From Roridomyces roridus (Eukaryota; Basidiomycota; Agaricomycetes; Agaricales; Mycenaceae), in contig JARKIF010000134.1 in NCBI GenBank assembly GCA_029378245.1, positions 1 to 64,000 on the forward strand: a stretch of DNA of 64,000 nucleotides. The letters are read 5' to 3'. The notes under the pieces are model-generated. The model saw nothing but the letters and a program-made list of their open reading frames with translations, did not search any database and had not been told where the DNA came from. The translations under genes and the position numbers were made by a program. Below are positions 9,353-21,131 of the stretch, piece after piece (the stretch's first letter is position 1; each line of letters opens with the position of its first letter).

Positions 9353-11607
9353 TCACTGCCAAATATAATACCCATCCATAACCCAAGATCGCTCCGTCCT
9401 ACCCAACAACTCCTCATACCCTCGCTGCCTCGAAATAAGCTCGTGGTGGATCGTCAAACCCCCAGCCTCGTCGCCATTGGAATTATACTCTCCACCCATC
9501 ATCCCACATCCATCCCACCACACGTCTGCCACCAGCCTTCGGAGGAGTTTCACTTCTGATCCCGTATACCCCGAACATTGGAATAATTCGAGTCGGGGGA
9601 GCGCAGTTGGGCGAAGCTCGAGGTAGCATACAAGGAGGTCCAGGAAGCGCGTGTCATCGAGGTCGTAGATGGAGTCTTAGACTCAATCAAGGTCTTTGGG
9701 ATTCTGCCGGGACACGCTACTACTACCCCACCCCATTCATCCTCCATCCCAGCAGTTGTCTGACATTCACCATGCTCCCACCCCAACTCCCCGATATCTC
9801 CATGTATACCACCGTCCTGTAGTATATAGGTCCCGGTTTCAGGGAAGTTAAGAGGCGCCGAGGGGCAACCGGAGCGCTTCATTCCCACGAGGTTTTTTTT
9901 ACCCTGCAGCCTCCCTTCAATGGGCGGGGACGGAGAGTCGGGCAAAGTCGGCACATAGGCCATAAATGGCCTGAGCCCGACTCTAAATGCACTGATTTCT
10001 CTCTAGATGGAGTTTCTCGGAAGTACGGCGCGGGTAGGATCGGTCGATGTGAGCTGTAGCGGGAGCCAGCTCCCTGTGCTGCAGTTCATGCTTAACAGCT
10101 TGAATTTCTGCAGCGCGGGGAGGAACGGTGTGGGACCGGCTTCAAGGTCACGTACGAGCGCCCATAGAAAACCAGCCGGCGGGATACCCTCCATTCCGAC
10201 TACCTGCACGTTCTTGAGCCGCGCAATGAAGGGCCGCCACAGCTCCGCAGGAACAGTGCACCAATCTCGTATCCCCACATACTCCAGCCGCTCCAACCAA
10301 ACGAAGGACGTCAGCGCCGCGAATATCTTCGCTAGCCCGTCGTCGTTAGGGACTTTGACGATCCAGCTGAGACATATGTCTAGCGGGGTGTCGCGCGGGA
10401 GATACGTGTTCTGGTACATCAACGCTATCGAAGCGGTGACCACCGAATCCGGGAGAGGCGTGTCCCAGATAAGATAGTCGTTGCCGCCTGCGCTGTAACA
10501 GTTCGCACGCTCGACCATCATCGATTTTGGTGGTCTAGGCATACGCGTGGAGAGTATGCTGTACAGTGCGGGGAGGTTGTCAAAATCCGTGAGATGAATG
10601 TTGAACCTGCGTAGCTTGGGGCTGTCGAGTGATTCAATGAAGTGGGTGCAATTTTGGGAAGTATGGGAAAGTTGGAGATTTCGAAGGACGGGGAGGGAGA
10701 TTGTTTGGGCATACTCGGAAGCGGGTGCGGGGAAACCGCGGAGTGTGAGCTCGGAGAGGTGCTGGAGTCGATTCAACGTGAGGGAGAATATGGCCCAGGT
10801 AGTCGTCATCCAACCCTTGAAATATATTTCCAGTGACACCACCTGGTCTGGGATGGCGGGAATATGAGACGCGAAGGGATCGGCCCACACAGACATGTAC
10901 CGGAGGGCCGGGAACCGAGGGACAGTCGAGGGAGGCAGATCATCAAGTGGAGGGAGACAATTTTCGACGGAAAAGTGGGTAACATGGGGGAACGGGCCAG
11001 AGAGGTGATCCAGGGCGCGCTGGAAAACGACCGCCAAAAAGACATGGATGCGTCCAATCCTTTCCTTCTGCGCCAACACATGGCACACCAAACTCTCGAC
11101 GTAGGAAGAGCGAATCTCGGCGTACACGACCAACAACAGTGATTTCGATCGCTCGAGACAAGTGTCCACCCAGGCGCGAGACTTGAAGACGACGTGGACC
11201 CAAAGCTGAGGAGCTTCGAGTGCAATGCACCGCCAGGAAGCACATACGTGACTGCACGCGATCAATGTTTCCGCCTCGTGCAATCCGAACCACGGCTCGC
11301 ATACGAGAAGGAAGATGTCGAACAGTATATGCGGCGGCAAGCGGCTCACGGGGAGGCGCCCGTTATGTTCAGGATTCAGAGGAGGTTTCGGTGGAGGGTC
11401 AAAAATGATGGACGGCAGGCCTTTGGAGCTAGCGATGTCGGGATTGGAGGTCAGCGGCCAGCTTGGTGGCCATGGTAGTGGTGCTGGCTCCGGGCGCTTG
11501 GGCGACACGCGTCGCTTCAAATGGTGCCAAAGACCTAATTGCCGGGTCAGCAGCGGTGATTCCAGGGCTGCAGAGCACGCACCAGAAATCTTCAGGACGG
11601 TCTTCAT
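9353..11607 (-). pseudogene. F-box protein, copy 1, interrupted by a 338-bp insertion
   Basis: Reading from 11607 the ORF gives a 534-residue protein with an F-box near residues 90-135 (SRLPPHILFDIFLLVCEPWF, then SHVCASWRCIALEAPQLWVH). A leucine-rich, LRR-like body follows. F-box proteins usually bring substrates to SCF ubiquitin ligases, and this family is strongly expanded in mushrooms. At residues RNSI the frame meets a TAG created by an insertion (9676-10003 plus one repeat copy). The missing C-terminal 103 residues (YDLDDTRFLDLLVCYLELRP...) continue intact on the far side, 9665-9353, as comparison with 43783-45707 shows. The N-terminus is complete here, unlike in copy 2. Confidence 0.8.
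9666..10013. mobile_element. 328-bp insertion with 10-bp target-site duplication in the F-box gene
   Basis: TAGATGGAGT is present at 9666-9675 and 10004-10013; the other block has this 10-mer once (around 44096-44105), so the empty site is known. No terminal inverted repeats are visible. Internally a strong hairpin (AGAGTCGGGC pairing with GCCCGACTCT around an AGGCCATAAATGGCCT palindrome) lies near one end, and a run of eight T occurs at 9893-9900. A TSD of this size without TIRs suggests a retroposed, SINE-like element, but no clear box A or B was found. Confidence 0.8.
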
Positions 11608-12139
11608 GGGCTCAAGTCAAAGGGGGATTGACGGGGGAGAAGAGAAGAGCACCCCGTGTCCGACTGCGTCATCCACGGCGGCAATGCGGCGTTTTGAATA
11701 TAGAGAACAGTCAATCTTGCACAGCTCAACAACTGCTGTGTCCCGGCAATCTTGATTCAGCGCTGAGCAACGGGAGCGCCGTTCCGGTGCTCTTTCCAGT
11801 GGTGCTACATAAAGAGAAGGATACAAATGTGATATTTGAGTCGATCCGCCGAAGTATTGTGTGTGTGTCGAGCTTCAGAGCCATGGTTTGAGGCGAATTT
11901 GATGGGAGGTATGGGCGTCATGCTTTCGTAGACGCTCCTTCTTCGAAAAACCAACCCGACCTCGAGTGAGATGCAAGTGAGTCAGGAGCAAGCCGTGATG
12001 AGTCCCGTGACTTACTCATGCCGGATGCGTGATCCGACGCGAACTTCCGCTTGTTTGCCGCCATCACAAAGACATCTTGTCCGCACACCATGGCCACCAT
12101 CGACCGTTCACTCCATCCACACAACATCTCAAGGCTGCC

Positions 12140-13530
12140 ATGGAATCTACGCGCGAGTTGACACGTATCTGCGACATTCTTGCAAGCTCACGGCCGCATC
12201 GGCTGCGCTGAATGGTTCGACGGAGGCCATGCTGCGCTTGCAGAGAGCTGCATTACAACTAGCAGAATCCCAGTCGCCAGGTCTTTTGCCCGTAATCTAC
12301 ACTACTCTCGACCCAGCTCTCATCCCCTCCTCGGACGTCTTGGACACGATCACCGACACGTCATCTCGCCCCAGCTGCGTATGTAGACTTTCAGCCGTGA
12401 GCTGCCTGGCTGTCGCAGCCCACAACCCACGCACGTCTTCTGCCGCGTTATCGCAGCTCTGGCCGCGAGTCCATGTATGGATGGAATTCCTGTCGGATTT
12501 CGGATCTGTCCTCGCCTTGTCTCATGCCGACAGGGACTTGTGGAATCTGGGTCTGCCCCAGGTTGTCATGGCCTTCTGGAAGTGTCTTGCAACGTACGAG
12601 GTGGTCGAATCCACCACCAGGATTCGACGCGCGCTTGCTGCCGCTTGGACGGGATTGATCGAGTCAAACGTCCACAGCCGATGTCCACGACGCCCTCTTG
12701 GGCTATATCCCACCCGCTCTCCGCTCTAACCGAAACCAAGAATGAACAGCACATCTTGGAACTGATTGAAGGCTGCGGTGGTAGCGTTAAATGATAAATC
12801 TCTCTTGGCCACAGTGACGAATACCATATCGCTGGCGATGACGACTGCGGACTCTCCCGCCGCGAGCAAGACCGTCACGTCTGTCCTTATTATATTGGCC
12901 CAGATAAAAGCCATAACCCCCGACATCGCTCGAACAATTCTCGCACAGGGCATTATCCCTTCGCTGGTGTCAGCCCTCGTCATCGAGGGAATTCCACCGT
13001 TCACAACGAATCCCGTGGATCCTCCCGTAGAGATGTACATGGCGCCGTACATCCTCATCAGCTACTTGGAGCTCATTCCGGGCTACAGATGGACGGTACA
13101 AGTTGTCCGTGCCGGCCTCATAGAACGCGTCATTGCGTGGGGTGAAAAGTTGAGTCCCTCGGCATCCGACCCCGGGATATTTCCCAATATCCTTCGCGTT
13201 GTACTTCCGCGCATCTTGATGTGTCCATCCGCCATTGTGGAGCTCAAAACCGCTATTTCTCGGCTGGATACTGCATCAAGCAGTACGGCGTTCAGTCAGT
13301 CGGTGCTTCATCTGTCTTGGATGGCGTTCAAGAGCATTGTGGATAGACACGGCGCCTTGCTGGAGATCTGCAGGTGGATCGAGTTAAATCAACGTTGGCG
13401 TGCCGCAACCTCCAGGTGCGTGCCTACGTCTCCAAGTACTTATCCAGCCTCAAGGAAATCGCTGGCTGCCTTTGTTGAAGACGAGCTAGCTATTGCTGCG
13501 AAGGCGGCTGAACTCCCATCCCAGGAATGA
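12140..13530 (+). pseudogene. MYND-type zinc-finger-family gene, copy 1, finger lost
   Basis: ORF segments 12140-12202, 12180-12729 and 12766-13530 encode a helical protein (LLPVIYTTLDPALIPSSDVL, LWPRVHVWMEFL, AVVALNDKSLLATVTNTISL, LDTASSSTAFSQSVLHLSWM). This is typical of a mushroom family that ends in a MYND finger. The segments are in different frames. After GALLEIC the sequence continues with unrelated text, whereas copy 2 (46494-47262) continues into CAGYKIAAYCSQTCQRSEWM, a MYND finger half. The finger has therefore been deleted here. Membership is inferred from the shared segment at 13230-13350. Confidence 0.5.
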
Positions 13531-13539
13531 ACATTCTGG

Positions 13540-14160
13540 GACTTGGAAAATAGGCGCATCCCACACCCTGTTCGATTCCGGGTTGGGTACTCGCCCATGG
13601 GTGAACCAGGAACGTTTTTGTCCGCACAAGTCCGCAGGCGAGAGTTCTGTACTCGTATTCAAGTATCGCCCTGGCGCACGGTTCCCTGAAACTGACAACA
13701 CGGGAATCAGAGTTCCGACGACGCTGGACCCCAGCCCGTCCGACACGGGGTTGGGTAGAATAATATTCACCAGGGGTGTGATTTTTCTGGCCGCGGCCAT
13801 TTACAGAAGTGCCACGGGAACCAGTACACATGGATAGTAACTGGCTCGACCATGAACGCCTGGCTATGTCGCGTCAGGCTGGTGTACATGTCCCGTTCGA
13901 TTCGGGGCCGGGTCATATATTATCGGGATGGGGGTCGGTTTCTTTTTGTTTGAAACTCGTATTATTGTGAAATAATGAATATATCATGACGAGTACCGAG
14001 TCTCGGTGAAAGACCCGGTTGTCTGGCCCAGGCTTGGTCGCCAAATTGTTAAATATTCCCCGAGCCCACAACCCGTTCGATTCGAGTTGCTGGGGTGATG
14101 CAGAATTGCACTCGTACTCTTTTTCCTTTTGTGAGCGTCCAGTCGGTTTTTTTTGGGGAC
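13540..14160 (+). repeat. tRNA-derived SINE-like elements (three units)
   Basis: T-arm motifs lie at 13563-13584, 13891-13909 and 14071-14087. The third unit shows both internal Pol III promoter parts: a box A-like TGGCCCAGGCTTGG at 14024-14037, box B at 14072-14082 with normal tRNA-like spacing, then a T-run at 14119-14123 and a longer one near 14146. The first two are followed by T-runs near 13615 and 13942. Counterparts in the other block lie at 47792, 48121 and 48306. Confidence 0.6.
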
Positions 14161-14434
14161 GGCAAGGCAGTAAGAGAGTCGTTGCTGGTGGTTGCTGTCA
14201 ATCAAGTCTCATGGTAAGTATGACTTTGGGGATTTCAGTCTTCCTGAAGCGACAGAAGTCGTACCGCGGCGGCCGGCCGTCGATGATTCGGAATTCTACA
14301 GAAAGATCAAGACTACATAGTACTCCTCGAGCTCCCGAAGCCTGCCGGCTTGAAGATCACGGTCAGCCGCCATCAATCAATCACGCCCACGCCACTTGTC
14401 AGCCACCTTTGCCTCTCACACCTCTACCACCACC

Positions 14435-15619
14435 ATGCTCGTCGTATTCATTCGTTTTGGCACATTCTTTCGCGTCACATTCTCTTCTCTCTGGTCGAAG
14501 GCTCGCCTCTTCTTCACCTCCAAACAGCCCATCCAAGACCCCGAGATTGGTCTCCGCCCTCTCCACTGCAATGGTGCGTCGTCCAGGCCTTTCCTTCATC
14601 TCGCCAGCTGCCCACGAGTCGCCAAAGCCTCCCCAGTCATTCCTGAGCACACCGCACCCGCTGCGTCTCCAAGAATGTCACTGCGACCGCTCTTGCTATC
14701 CACCGACCCCGTTCCGTCGCATGGCTTGTACGCTCGGCCGCCCGTGTTGCCCACCAAGAAGACTCCTCGAACGTCCAAGTACAACCTGAATCGAAAGATA
14801 TCTTCTCCGCGCATGCCTCTCAAGACTATCACCAACAACTACGGGAACGTCCTTCCGCGGGAGTGTGTCGTCGTCAAACACCCATACCCATCTCCGATTC
14901 CCGACGCAACTTGCCCGCCATCGCCGTCGTCTTCTCTCCCCGGATCACCCAGCTGGCAAGACGAGAAGAAGAAAGTCCTTAACGAAGCGCGCGCATGGAA
15001 CACCCACGTCAAGACAGATCATCGCAGACACTCTCTACCCGTTATCAGCCAGTCCCAGGCCTCTGCTGCCCTAGCCAATCGCCGTGCCTCTGCCCCCGCG
15101 TGTCTCGGTGAAGCTCGCCTTTCTCTCGAGGAGCGTCTGAAACGCGTCGTCTCCCGCGCGAGCCCTAGCCCTATCCCCGAGCCTCTGGATACAGAAGAGC
15201 AGTTCATCATCGGCGAGCAGGATTCGGACAGCGATGGATCAGAGTTTGAGGGAGACGTCACCTACATGCCCGGCGAGGCCGACGTTACAATTACTGGTCT
15301 CGTCCCCAGTGCCGATTCCTCGACCGACTCGGACTCGGACCCTGATTCTGCACCCACCACACCCATTATCGGTACCACCCCAGTCGTCGACATCGCCGAG
15401 CCTTCCGAGCTTCCGTACCTCCTCTCGGCGTGTACGCTCAAATCGATCATATCCGAGTATTCGACGACGACGACGTCAGAGTCGGTTGGGACGCTTGGGG
15501 ACATGTTGGATGCGCTTGAGGCGGTTTTTGCGAGCAAGAAGTGGACTAGTCTTGTTGATCTTGAGGGTGCAGCTGTGAGGGAGGAGATGAGGAGGAGGGT
15601 CGAAGGGCAGGTGGTGTAG
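14435..15619 (+). CDS. Ser/Pro-rich protein of unknown function, copy 1
   Basis: This is an uninterrupted 394-codon ORF whose start sits in an ACCACCATGC context. The N-terminus (MLVVFIRFGTFFRVTFSSLW) is hydrophobic and could be a signal anchor. The rest is rich in Ser, Pro and Thr, with basic phosphosite-like motifs (RRHSLPV, NRRASAP) near residues 195-215, an acidic DSDSDGSEFEGD patch and a short conserved helix at the C-terminus (MLDALEAVFASKKWTSLVDL). I do not recognise the family. The paralogue at 48994-50169 is also fully open and very similar, making this the only gene in the duplicated block intact in both copies. Confidence 0.6.
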   Translation: MLVVFIRFGTFFRVTFSSLWSKARLFFTSKQPIQDPEIGLRPLHCNGASSRPFLHLASCPRVAKASPVIPEHTAPAASPRMSLRPLLLSTDPVPSHGLYARPPVLPTKKTPRTSKYNLNRKISSPRMPLKTITNNYGNVLPRECVVVKHPYPSPIPDATCPPSPSSSLPGSPSWQDEKKKVLNEARAWNTHVKTDHRRHSLPVISQSQASAALANRRASAPACLGEARLSLEERLKRVVSRASPSPIPEPLDTEEQFIIGEQDSDSDGSEFEGDVTYMPGEADVTITGLVPSADSSTDSDSDPDSAPTTPIIGTTPVVDIAEPSELPYLLSACTLKSIISEYSTTTTSESVGTLGDMLDALEAVFASKKWTSLVDLEGAAVREEMRRRVEGQVV

Positions 15620-16330
15620 GTACCGGTCTGGCATGTATGTTTGGAATGAAGCGAATCAGCTGGCGTTGTTAGTTTTCTTTGGCACACGCACATACTGTCA
15701 GAGATCCAAGCTTCCCGCGTCTGCACCTCCTTTCCTGATCATGAACTGTTCGGTTGGGTTGGGTACAGAAGATCATACAATATTCTGTCGGCGCTTCTCC
15801 TCGCACTTGACTGTTGGAATTTGGGCAGTAGTACATGTTAGTTGGAACTCCGGGTTAGCCTCTGTAATCTCGTAGATTGGGTTCCCGGGATGCATTCAAC
15901 TGGTTTATATACGCTACATATGAGGCTATGCTACCGAATCACAACCGAGTCAAGTACGAGTATCTACAAAATTGCAGGCGGTAACCTGGAGCTCCAAGTA
16001 GTCCATACTACTGCCCAAATTCCAACACATACCGCCTCATTTGCCCTCCAATTGTCTGTGTTCCCCTTCTCCACAAACTACGAATGTTGGGGAGTAGGGC
16101 AGGGACGCGGTTTTTGATTTAGACGATTTGGAGACTCACTGGTGTACGTGCTTCCCCAGCAGCGATCCGAGGTGGGAAATGTGTGGACGAACAAGGATGG
16201 GTCAACCGGGAATTGAACGGAGTACATGCGACTAACATTTTTGTACATTAGTACAGCAGGGAACATAGCTACTGGTGAATCTGAGGGCAGTGAACAAGAC
16301 AAACATGATAATGATGGGGAGTTTAACTGA
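15620..16330. other. Intergenic sequence, partly shared with 50170-51170
   Basis: No gene seen. Much of it is recognisable in the second block with rearrangements. The last 200 bases are the 3' flank of the NACHT-WD40 gene on the minus strand. Confidence 0.5.
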
Positions 16331-16659
16331 CCAAGATCTAGTCAGCTGATACTTCTGCACCTTCCTCGGAGTAGCAGTTTGTCCAGTGAGGACCCAAGCA
16401 GGACCGATTCAGTGCCAATTCGGTTTGAGCAGACTTGGATAAAATACGAACACATGGTGGTACAAGCAGAGTGGGGAGGAGCTCAGGTGGCCCCCAAAAG
16501 AGGCGATGCCCATGCACATCATGGATCCATCCCTGTGCATCCACTTTCCATAGGCTGATTGGGTCTTCTTTCTGGGAAGTAACTGTGATGTGCTGGGACT
16601 GAGGGGTTCGGGTGTCCGGACTGTGAATGAGTGTCTTATGCTCAGGGAACAAGAATTGT

Positions 16660-18290
16660 GATGGCACATGGTGATTGCGGCCAGCAAGCTCTGGCAGCCG
16701 TGAACCTGTTGCTGCATCCCAGATGTGCACCGTTTTGTCACCTGAGCTGGAGGCAACCTGTTGGCCGTCTGGGGAGAATTCCACTGATCCCACCCAGTCG
16801 TTGTGGCCAGCAAGCTCAAGCAGCTGTTTGCCTGTTGCTGCATCCCAGAGGCGCACCGTTTGGTCACCTGAGCCAGAAGCAACCTGTTTTCCGTCTGGGG
16901 AGAATGCCACTGATTGCACCCAGTCGTCATGGCCGGCAAGCTCAAGCAGCTGTTTGCCTGTTGCTGCATCCCAGATGCGCACTGTTTTGTCACCGGAGCC
17001 GGAAGCAACCTGTTTGCCGTCTGGGGAGAATGCCACTGATCCCACCCAATCGTTGTGGCCGGCAAGCTCAAGCAGCTGTTTGCCTGTCGCTGCATCCCAG
17101 ATGCGCACTGTTTTGTCACCGGAGCCGGAAGCAATCTGTTTGCCATCTGGGGAGAATGCCACTGATCGCACCCAGTTGTCGTGGCCAGCAACATCAGACT
17201 TTTGACATCTAGCTTGTGACCTTGTACAAGGTCATTCAAGCCCGCAAGCGCCCGCCAAATCTGCGCAAGCCCGCAAGCTCACAAGCCAGGTCCTGAAACT
17301 CGCAAGGTCCCTCGTTCGACTCCCATCGGACCACACAGATTTATTTCCTTCGACCCTGGATCTAACTGGTACATGCTTCCATTGCCTCTCAGTGTATCTC
17401 CTCCATCACTAATACCTGTTTTCAGCCCCACTTTCAACCATTTCCGGGATTTTAACCCTCGCTTTGACCTTGCGAGCTTGTGCCACAAGCTGCCAAGCCC
17501 AAAAAGGTCGCAAGATCTTTGTCAAAGAACTGATGAAGCTCAAGCAGCTGTTTGCCTGTTGCTGCATCCCAGATGCGCACCGTTTTGTCATCCGAGCCGG
17601 AAGCAACCTGTTGGCCGTCTGGGGAGAATGCCACTGATCGCACCCAGTTGTCATGGCCGGCAAGCTCAAGCAGCTGTTTGCCTGTTGCTGCATCCCAGAG
17701 GCGCACCGTTTGGTCACCTGAGCCAGAAGCAACCTGTTTTCCGTCTGGGGAGAATGCCACTGATTGCACCCCGTCGTCATGGCCGGCAAGCTCAAGCAGC
17801 TGTTTGCCTGTTGCTGCATCCCAGATGCGCACTGTTTTGTCATACGAGCCGGAAGCAACCTGTTTGCCATCTGGGGAGAATGCCACTGATTGCACCCAGT
17901 TGTCGTGGCCAGCAAGCTCAAGCAGCTGTTTGCCTGTTGCTGCATCCCAGAGGCGCACCGTTTGGTCACCTGAGCCAGAAGCAACCTGTTTTCCGTCTGG
18001 GGAGAATGCCACTGATTGCACCCCGTCGTCATGGCCGGCAAGCTCAAGCAGCTGTTTGCCTGTTGCTGCATCCCAGATGCGCACTGTTTTGTCATACGAG
18101 CCGGAAGCAACCTGTTTGCCATCTGGGGAGAATGCCACTGATTGCACCCAGTTGTCGTGGCCAGCAAGCTCAAGCAGCTGTTTGCCTGTTGCTGCATCCC
18201 AGATGTGCACGGTTTTGTCTGAGCCGGAAGCAAGCTGTTTGCCCTCGGGGGAGAATGCCACAGATTGCACTTGGCCACTGGACACTTCTA
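16660..18290 (-). repeat. WD40-encoding tandem repeats, 126-bp unit, copy 1
   Basis: About ten units of 42 residues, nearly identical apart from a few positions: the residues after AGH (DNW, DDW, NDW, DDG) and those in ASGS-x-D-[KQ]-TV (x = Y, G, D). Six lie upstream of the inserted element and four downstream. Flanking units are more diverged, as expected of arrays homogenised by unequal exchange. Confidence 0.9.
17191..17536. mobile_element. 346-bp element with imperfect terminal inverted repeats inside the WD40 array
   Basis: The normal repeat text GGCCAGCA|AGCTCAAG is split here. The ends are imperfect inverted repeats: ATCAGACTTTTGACA on the left against ATCAGTTCTTTGACA read inward from the right, followed by a partly matching GCTTGTGACCTT / TCTTGCGACCTT. 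No protein is encoded. It is a non-autonomous TIR element; the target-site duplication is not clear because the target is itself repetitive. Confidence 0.65.
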
Positions 18291-21131
18291 TCCTCACTAA
18301 TGTTCTTGCTACAACAGCGCCTCTGCATTTGACTTGCACCACCCGGGGAAACATTCTTTTCCATCCCAGCAATCTCTGTCCCTCATCCTGCAAGGCAATG
18401 CCCAACTCTGTGGCCAGGCTGCTGATGTACAAATGTGGGGTTGAGTGCTTTGCTGCACCATTGAAAAATCCGGCCCACAACCGTTGACATGCCCTCAAGT
18501 AATCTTGCAGCTGCCCACTGTTTACCTTGATATGTCAGTAAGAATACATTCCACGGCCATGCCATTCATTGACCCACCTTTGCGTCCCACTCCTGAGTAT
18601 TATAAAGTGCCGCACGGCAGTCCAACTTCAATAGATTCATTGCTTCCATCCAAAATAATATCTTCAAACTGCTGAACTGTAGCAAACTCTTTGAGAGTCT
18701 GTCAACCATCTCGCTGTTGGTATGCTGGATCAATGTTAAGGCCGTTGCCCAGTACCTGCACGCATACTGAAGCTCTTTGGATATTTCTTCATTGACCCTG
18801 GATGCTAACCCTGGATCCTCCTCATCCCGCTTGTAAGATGACTGAAGGCCACACATATTGAAATGGAGTGAATTCTCCAGGATTCGGAAACAATCTGCTG
18901 CTCGCATAGCCAAGTAGTTGGCTGCAACTTCAGCATGTATGTATCGCTGAGGATCTGTGATGAAATCATCAAACGATTTGTGGTAGGAGTATACACATTT
19001 GTCTCTCTGGGAGATATAGAGCACAGCATAGAGTGCATCCACTCTGTGTTTGACAGCTTCCTCATCAATGTTGTCCAAGTGGTCAACCACAAGTGGAGCA
19101 AGTTCCTGGACTGTTTGAGGTCTCCTTGAAGTCGCCACAATATACAGAATATGCTTTGAGAGTTCCACCTCAGTGCCTATATCTGGTAGAGCCTCATTGA
19201 GGATAGCCTTGTACAGGGTATCGGTAGGCAAATCCACAGTGCCAGATTTAGGCAGTCTGTCACTAGTGCGGATTTGTTGCATTCGTTTCTTGCGCTCTTT
19301 CTCTGACAATGTGAAACCTGCTGGAAACAGAAGTCGTTTGACTGTTGCTGCATAGATAAAGATCCCTCTAGATTGTGCAACAATAAAGCTCAGGTCTGCT
19401 TCAGAGAGAGGCCCAAATTCGGCAGTGACAAATTTGTGCACATCATCCTGGGCTGTTTCAGGAGGGATCTGCTCCAATTGGTAGATATTGCTGTTTTCCA
19501 GATGCTGACATTGTTCAACAATCTTGGGGTGGGGTCGACTGGTGAGCAGGAACCTCAGGCCTTGCATTTCTTGTTTAACTGTAGCCACTTGATGGATCAA
19601 ATCTTGGATAAACTGTGCTCCTTCGATGCCTTCAATCTCATCCAGAGCATCAATCACTATGACTTGTGATGCTTGCTGACCTCCTTGTTTCTTCAATGAT
19701 TTCATCCATGGGCCAATTAGCAGCTCAGCCACATGGCGACTGGAAGCAGGAGCAAGCTGATCAAGGTTCAAATCCCTCACAGCATATGCATATGCAGTGT
19801 TCTCAGGGATGAGTTGGCGAACAATTGTAGGGATGATTGACACTCGAGCTCGAGCCTGCTCATCATTGCGGGCACAAAAGAATGAGGCCCCAAACTGTTT
19901 GTGGCCCTGCAACTGCTTGCATAGTGTGTAGGCCACAGTGGACTTGCCAGTACCAGCCATACCACTGAGCCAGAAAATTGGGGAAGTATTGGGAGATTTA
20001 TCCACTGCCCACTTTTCAAGTTTGTCCAGCAACTCTTTCCTAGTTTCGGGTGTGCATTCTCGCCTGGGTGATACTGCTGCTCCTGTATCTGCATCAAACA
20101 AGGCTCTAGGTGCAAATGATGGGAGTATGGAAGCCTTGGATTGTTGTATCAGAATTGGTATCCCATTTTGAATGGAGAACATTACCAAGGCAAAGTCCAC
20201 ATTTTTCTTCACATCCCTAGCAATTGCCTGAGTCATTCTTTGCTGCTGGAGTGCTTAGAAGCTCTACTGTAAGATCAAAGACAGAGGGACTAACATGATA
20301 ATCGTCTGTCCCTTGGTTCAGTGTGTCAATGCACTCAGTGATTTTGCCAGCAATTTCGTGTTGCTGATAGACTTTCTTTGCCACAGCCGTTGACTTGATA
20401 TTGTGCATTTCCTTGGCTTGCTTTATAAGTAGGCTTGGAAGATTTAGTCAGTGTCATCATCATCAGGATTGACTCACTCTGCTAGCTTGTTGCTGCTTGC
20501 TGTAATATCGATATTGTACTTGTCACTCTCCAGGAGTACTCCTTCAACCTCTGCCAGCTGACCTGACAATTTGACAAGGGCATCCTCCAGAGCTTCTTTG
20601 TTCCCAATGTATTCCTGGAAATGAGCATAAGCAATGAACAATAACTAGCACAGAAAGTGTTATTACTGCTGCCACATCTGAAATGGTGTTGAAGATTTCA
20701 AAGGGAGTGTTGAAGGGCTGGGGAACGAAGGGTGCTATAAGTTTGGTGATCTGATGCAAACCCTGCCAAGTATGTTTGACCCTCTTGCCAATATCCTGTC
20801 TCCATGTCTCTGGTTGGGTTTCAGCAGCAGGTGCTTGACTCAGAGCAGCAGTATTAGGGGTTTCACCGTGCTCCTGGTGTTCTGTCAGCTGAATCCACAG
20901 CCGGCCCAAATTCTTGTTCAAGTTGTCTGACTTGAAAAGAGGAACTTCAACAACTTTTTCTCTGTTAGTTGGAAAATGACCATGTAGGGCTGAGACAAAC
21001 CATGTGCAGTCCGAGATTTTTGGAGAAGATCTTGAATGGGAAAGGTCCCCTGGCAAACCAGCTTTGTCTTGTAAAGACCCCGGTGGAGAAGCTGAAATGT
21101 CAGTTGGGTAGCTGTTGGACAGCTGTCTCAT

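Larger units (their letters stand above)
16338..21131 (-). pseudogene. NACHT-WD40 NLR (STAND) protein, copy 1, WD array interrupted
   Basis: On the minus strand an N-terminal exon starts at 21131 (MRQLSNSYPTDISASPPGSL) with a conserved HQITKLIAPFVPQPFNTPFE segment. Further exons run through 20217, then a long NACHT exon covers 20236-18566. It holds Walker A GMAGTGKSTVAYTLC near 19975-19930 and Walker B VIVIDALDEIE near 19660. A 49-base intron (CAT|gttagt...ctccag|CAG, about 20301-20253) restores the frame. An intron after EWDAK (about 18586-18535) leads into VNSGQLQDYLRACQRLWAGF and the WD40 array. Such proteins act as cytosolic non-self sensors in fungal heterokaryon incompatibility. The array is split by a 346-bp element at 17191-17536: after six repeats the frame reads LLELHQFFDKDLATF and stops at 17452; four more repeats and the C-terminal region follow, from 17171. 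Confidence 0.85.

Noticed and set aside
16660..18290. Possible CRISPR-like or satellite array
   Set aside because: The repeats are coding WD40 units with no spacers, and the genome is fungal.
17373..18487. Plus-strand ORFs over the copy 1 WD40 repeats
   Set aside because: Same reason: the frames remain open because the repeat unit is a multiple of three.
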